NCBI GenBank assembly: GCA_934667465.1
Contig: CAKUMG010000499.1
Span: 1 to 5,305 of the forward strand
DNA: 5,305 bases
Source: an uncultured Actinoplanes sp.
GTDB taxonomy: Bacteria; Actinomycetota; Actinomycetes; Mycobacteriales; Micromonosporaceae
Direction: 5' to 3'
Both the position numbers and the translations under genes were made by a program. The notes under the pieces are model-generated. The model saw only the letters and a list, made by a program, of their open reading frames with translations. It was not told the origin of the DNA and did no database searches. Shown here one piece after another: positions 4,878-5,305 of the stretch (positions within the stretch are counted from its first letter, which is position 1; each line of letters starts with the position of its first letter).

Positions 4878-5305
4878 ATGTTGTCCGCGTTGGATCGCAG
4901 CCGCTCGGTGGCTCCGCCCGGATTCAGCCGCTGGCTGATCCCGCCTGCCGCCCTCGCCGTACACCTCTGCATCGGCCAGGTGTACGCGACGAGCGTGTAC
5001 AAGAACTCGTTCGTCGCCCACTTCGACAGCTCGGCGACGGCGGTCGGCGTCATCTTCAGCATCGCCATCGTCATGCTGGGCCTGTCGGCGGCCGTCGGCG
5101 GCACCTGGGTCGAGAAGAACGGTCCCCGCAAGGCCATGTTCGTCTCGGCCTGCTTCTGGGCCGCGGGCTTCCTCATCGGCGCGCTCGGCATCAGCACCAA
5201 GCAGCTGTGGCTGGTCTACCTCGGCTACGGCGTCATCGGCGGCATCGGCCTGGGCATCGGCTACATCTCCCCGGTCTCCACGCTGATCAAGTGGTTCCCG
5301 GACCG
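4878..5305 (+). CDS. OFA-family major facilitator transporter (5' part)
   Basis: The first 142 residues of a membrane transporter, cut by the window end. After a short basic cytosolic tail (MLSALDRSRS), RWLIPPAALAVHLCIGQVYATSVYK gives the first membrane segment (about 19-38) in the form typical of the OFA (oxalate/formate antiporter-like) branch of the major facilitator superfamily. Further helices lie at about 56-76, 86-105 and 111-131. The loop between helices 2 and 3, GGTWVEKNGPRK (74-85), is MFS motif A with Glu in the usual Asp position. The stretch GYGVIGGIGLGIGYISPVSTLIKWFPD is also characteristic of this branch. Full members have about 430-450 residues and 12 helices, so roughly a third is present. 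OFA members carry small carboxylates, but most actinobacterial ones are uncharacterised, so no substrate is assigned. It is preceded by its own leader and a terminator, so it is probably not co-transcribed with the hydrolase. Confidence 0.9.
   Translation, partial: MLSALDRSRSVAPPGFSRWLIPPAALAVHLCIGQVYATSVYKNSFVAHFDSSATAVGVIFSIAIVMLGLSAAVGGTWVEKNGPRKAMFVSACFWAAGFLIGALGISTKQLWLVYLGYGVIGGIGLGIGYISPVSTLIKWFPD

Overview
The window is very GC-rich with strong G/C at third codon positions. That base usage, a Sec-secreted carbohydrate-active enzyme with a C-terminal LamG-like domain, and an intrinsic terminator lacking a U-tract all point to an actinomycete. The protein sequences look most like Micromonosporaceae (Actinoplanes-type), but that placement is inference from general resemblance, not from a search.

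Layout. (1) 29-877, + strand: a LysR-family regulator, complete or nearly so. (2) 878-1081: a convergent intergenic gap occupied mostly by a degenerate tandem repeat built on the octamer CGCCGTTC. (3) 1082-1750, - strand: a CutC-family protein (PF03932), converging on the LysR gene. (4) 1751-1962: divergent control region between cutC and the next gene, the most AT-rich part of the window, with a candidate promoter and two LacI-family-like dyads. (5) 1963-4446, + strand: a secreted 827-residue glycoside hydrolase family 2 enzyme with both catalytic glutamates present and a LamG-like C-terminal domain. (6) 4431-4539: a 17-bp tandem repeat that starts in the last codons of the hydrolase and includes its stop codon, followed by a strong hairpin terminator at 4567-4596. 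(7) 4597-4877: a leader/control region carrying three copies of a TTCAGG motif, two of which form a long-range inverted repeat. (8) 4878 to the window end, + strand: the first 142 codons of an OFA-type major facilitator transporter, cut by the window edge.

How the parts may work together. The hydrolase would act outside the cell on an oligo- or polysaccharide or glycoconjugate. CutC is divergent from it and may share its control region; CutC proteins are TIM barrels of unsettled function. The OFA transporter has its own terminator-separated leader and need not belong to the same pathway. The LysR gene probably controls something upstream of the window. No defence system, mobile element, CRISPR array, RNA gene or biosynthetic cluster was seen. 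The window reads as ordinary accessory metabolism; its more unusual content is in the repeats and intergenic control regions.
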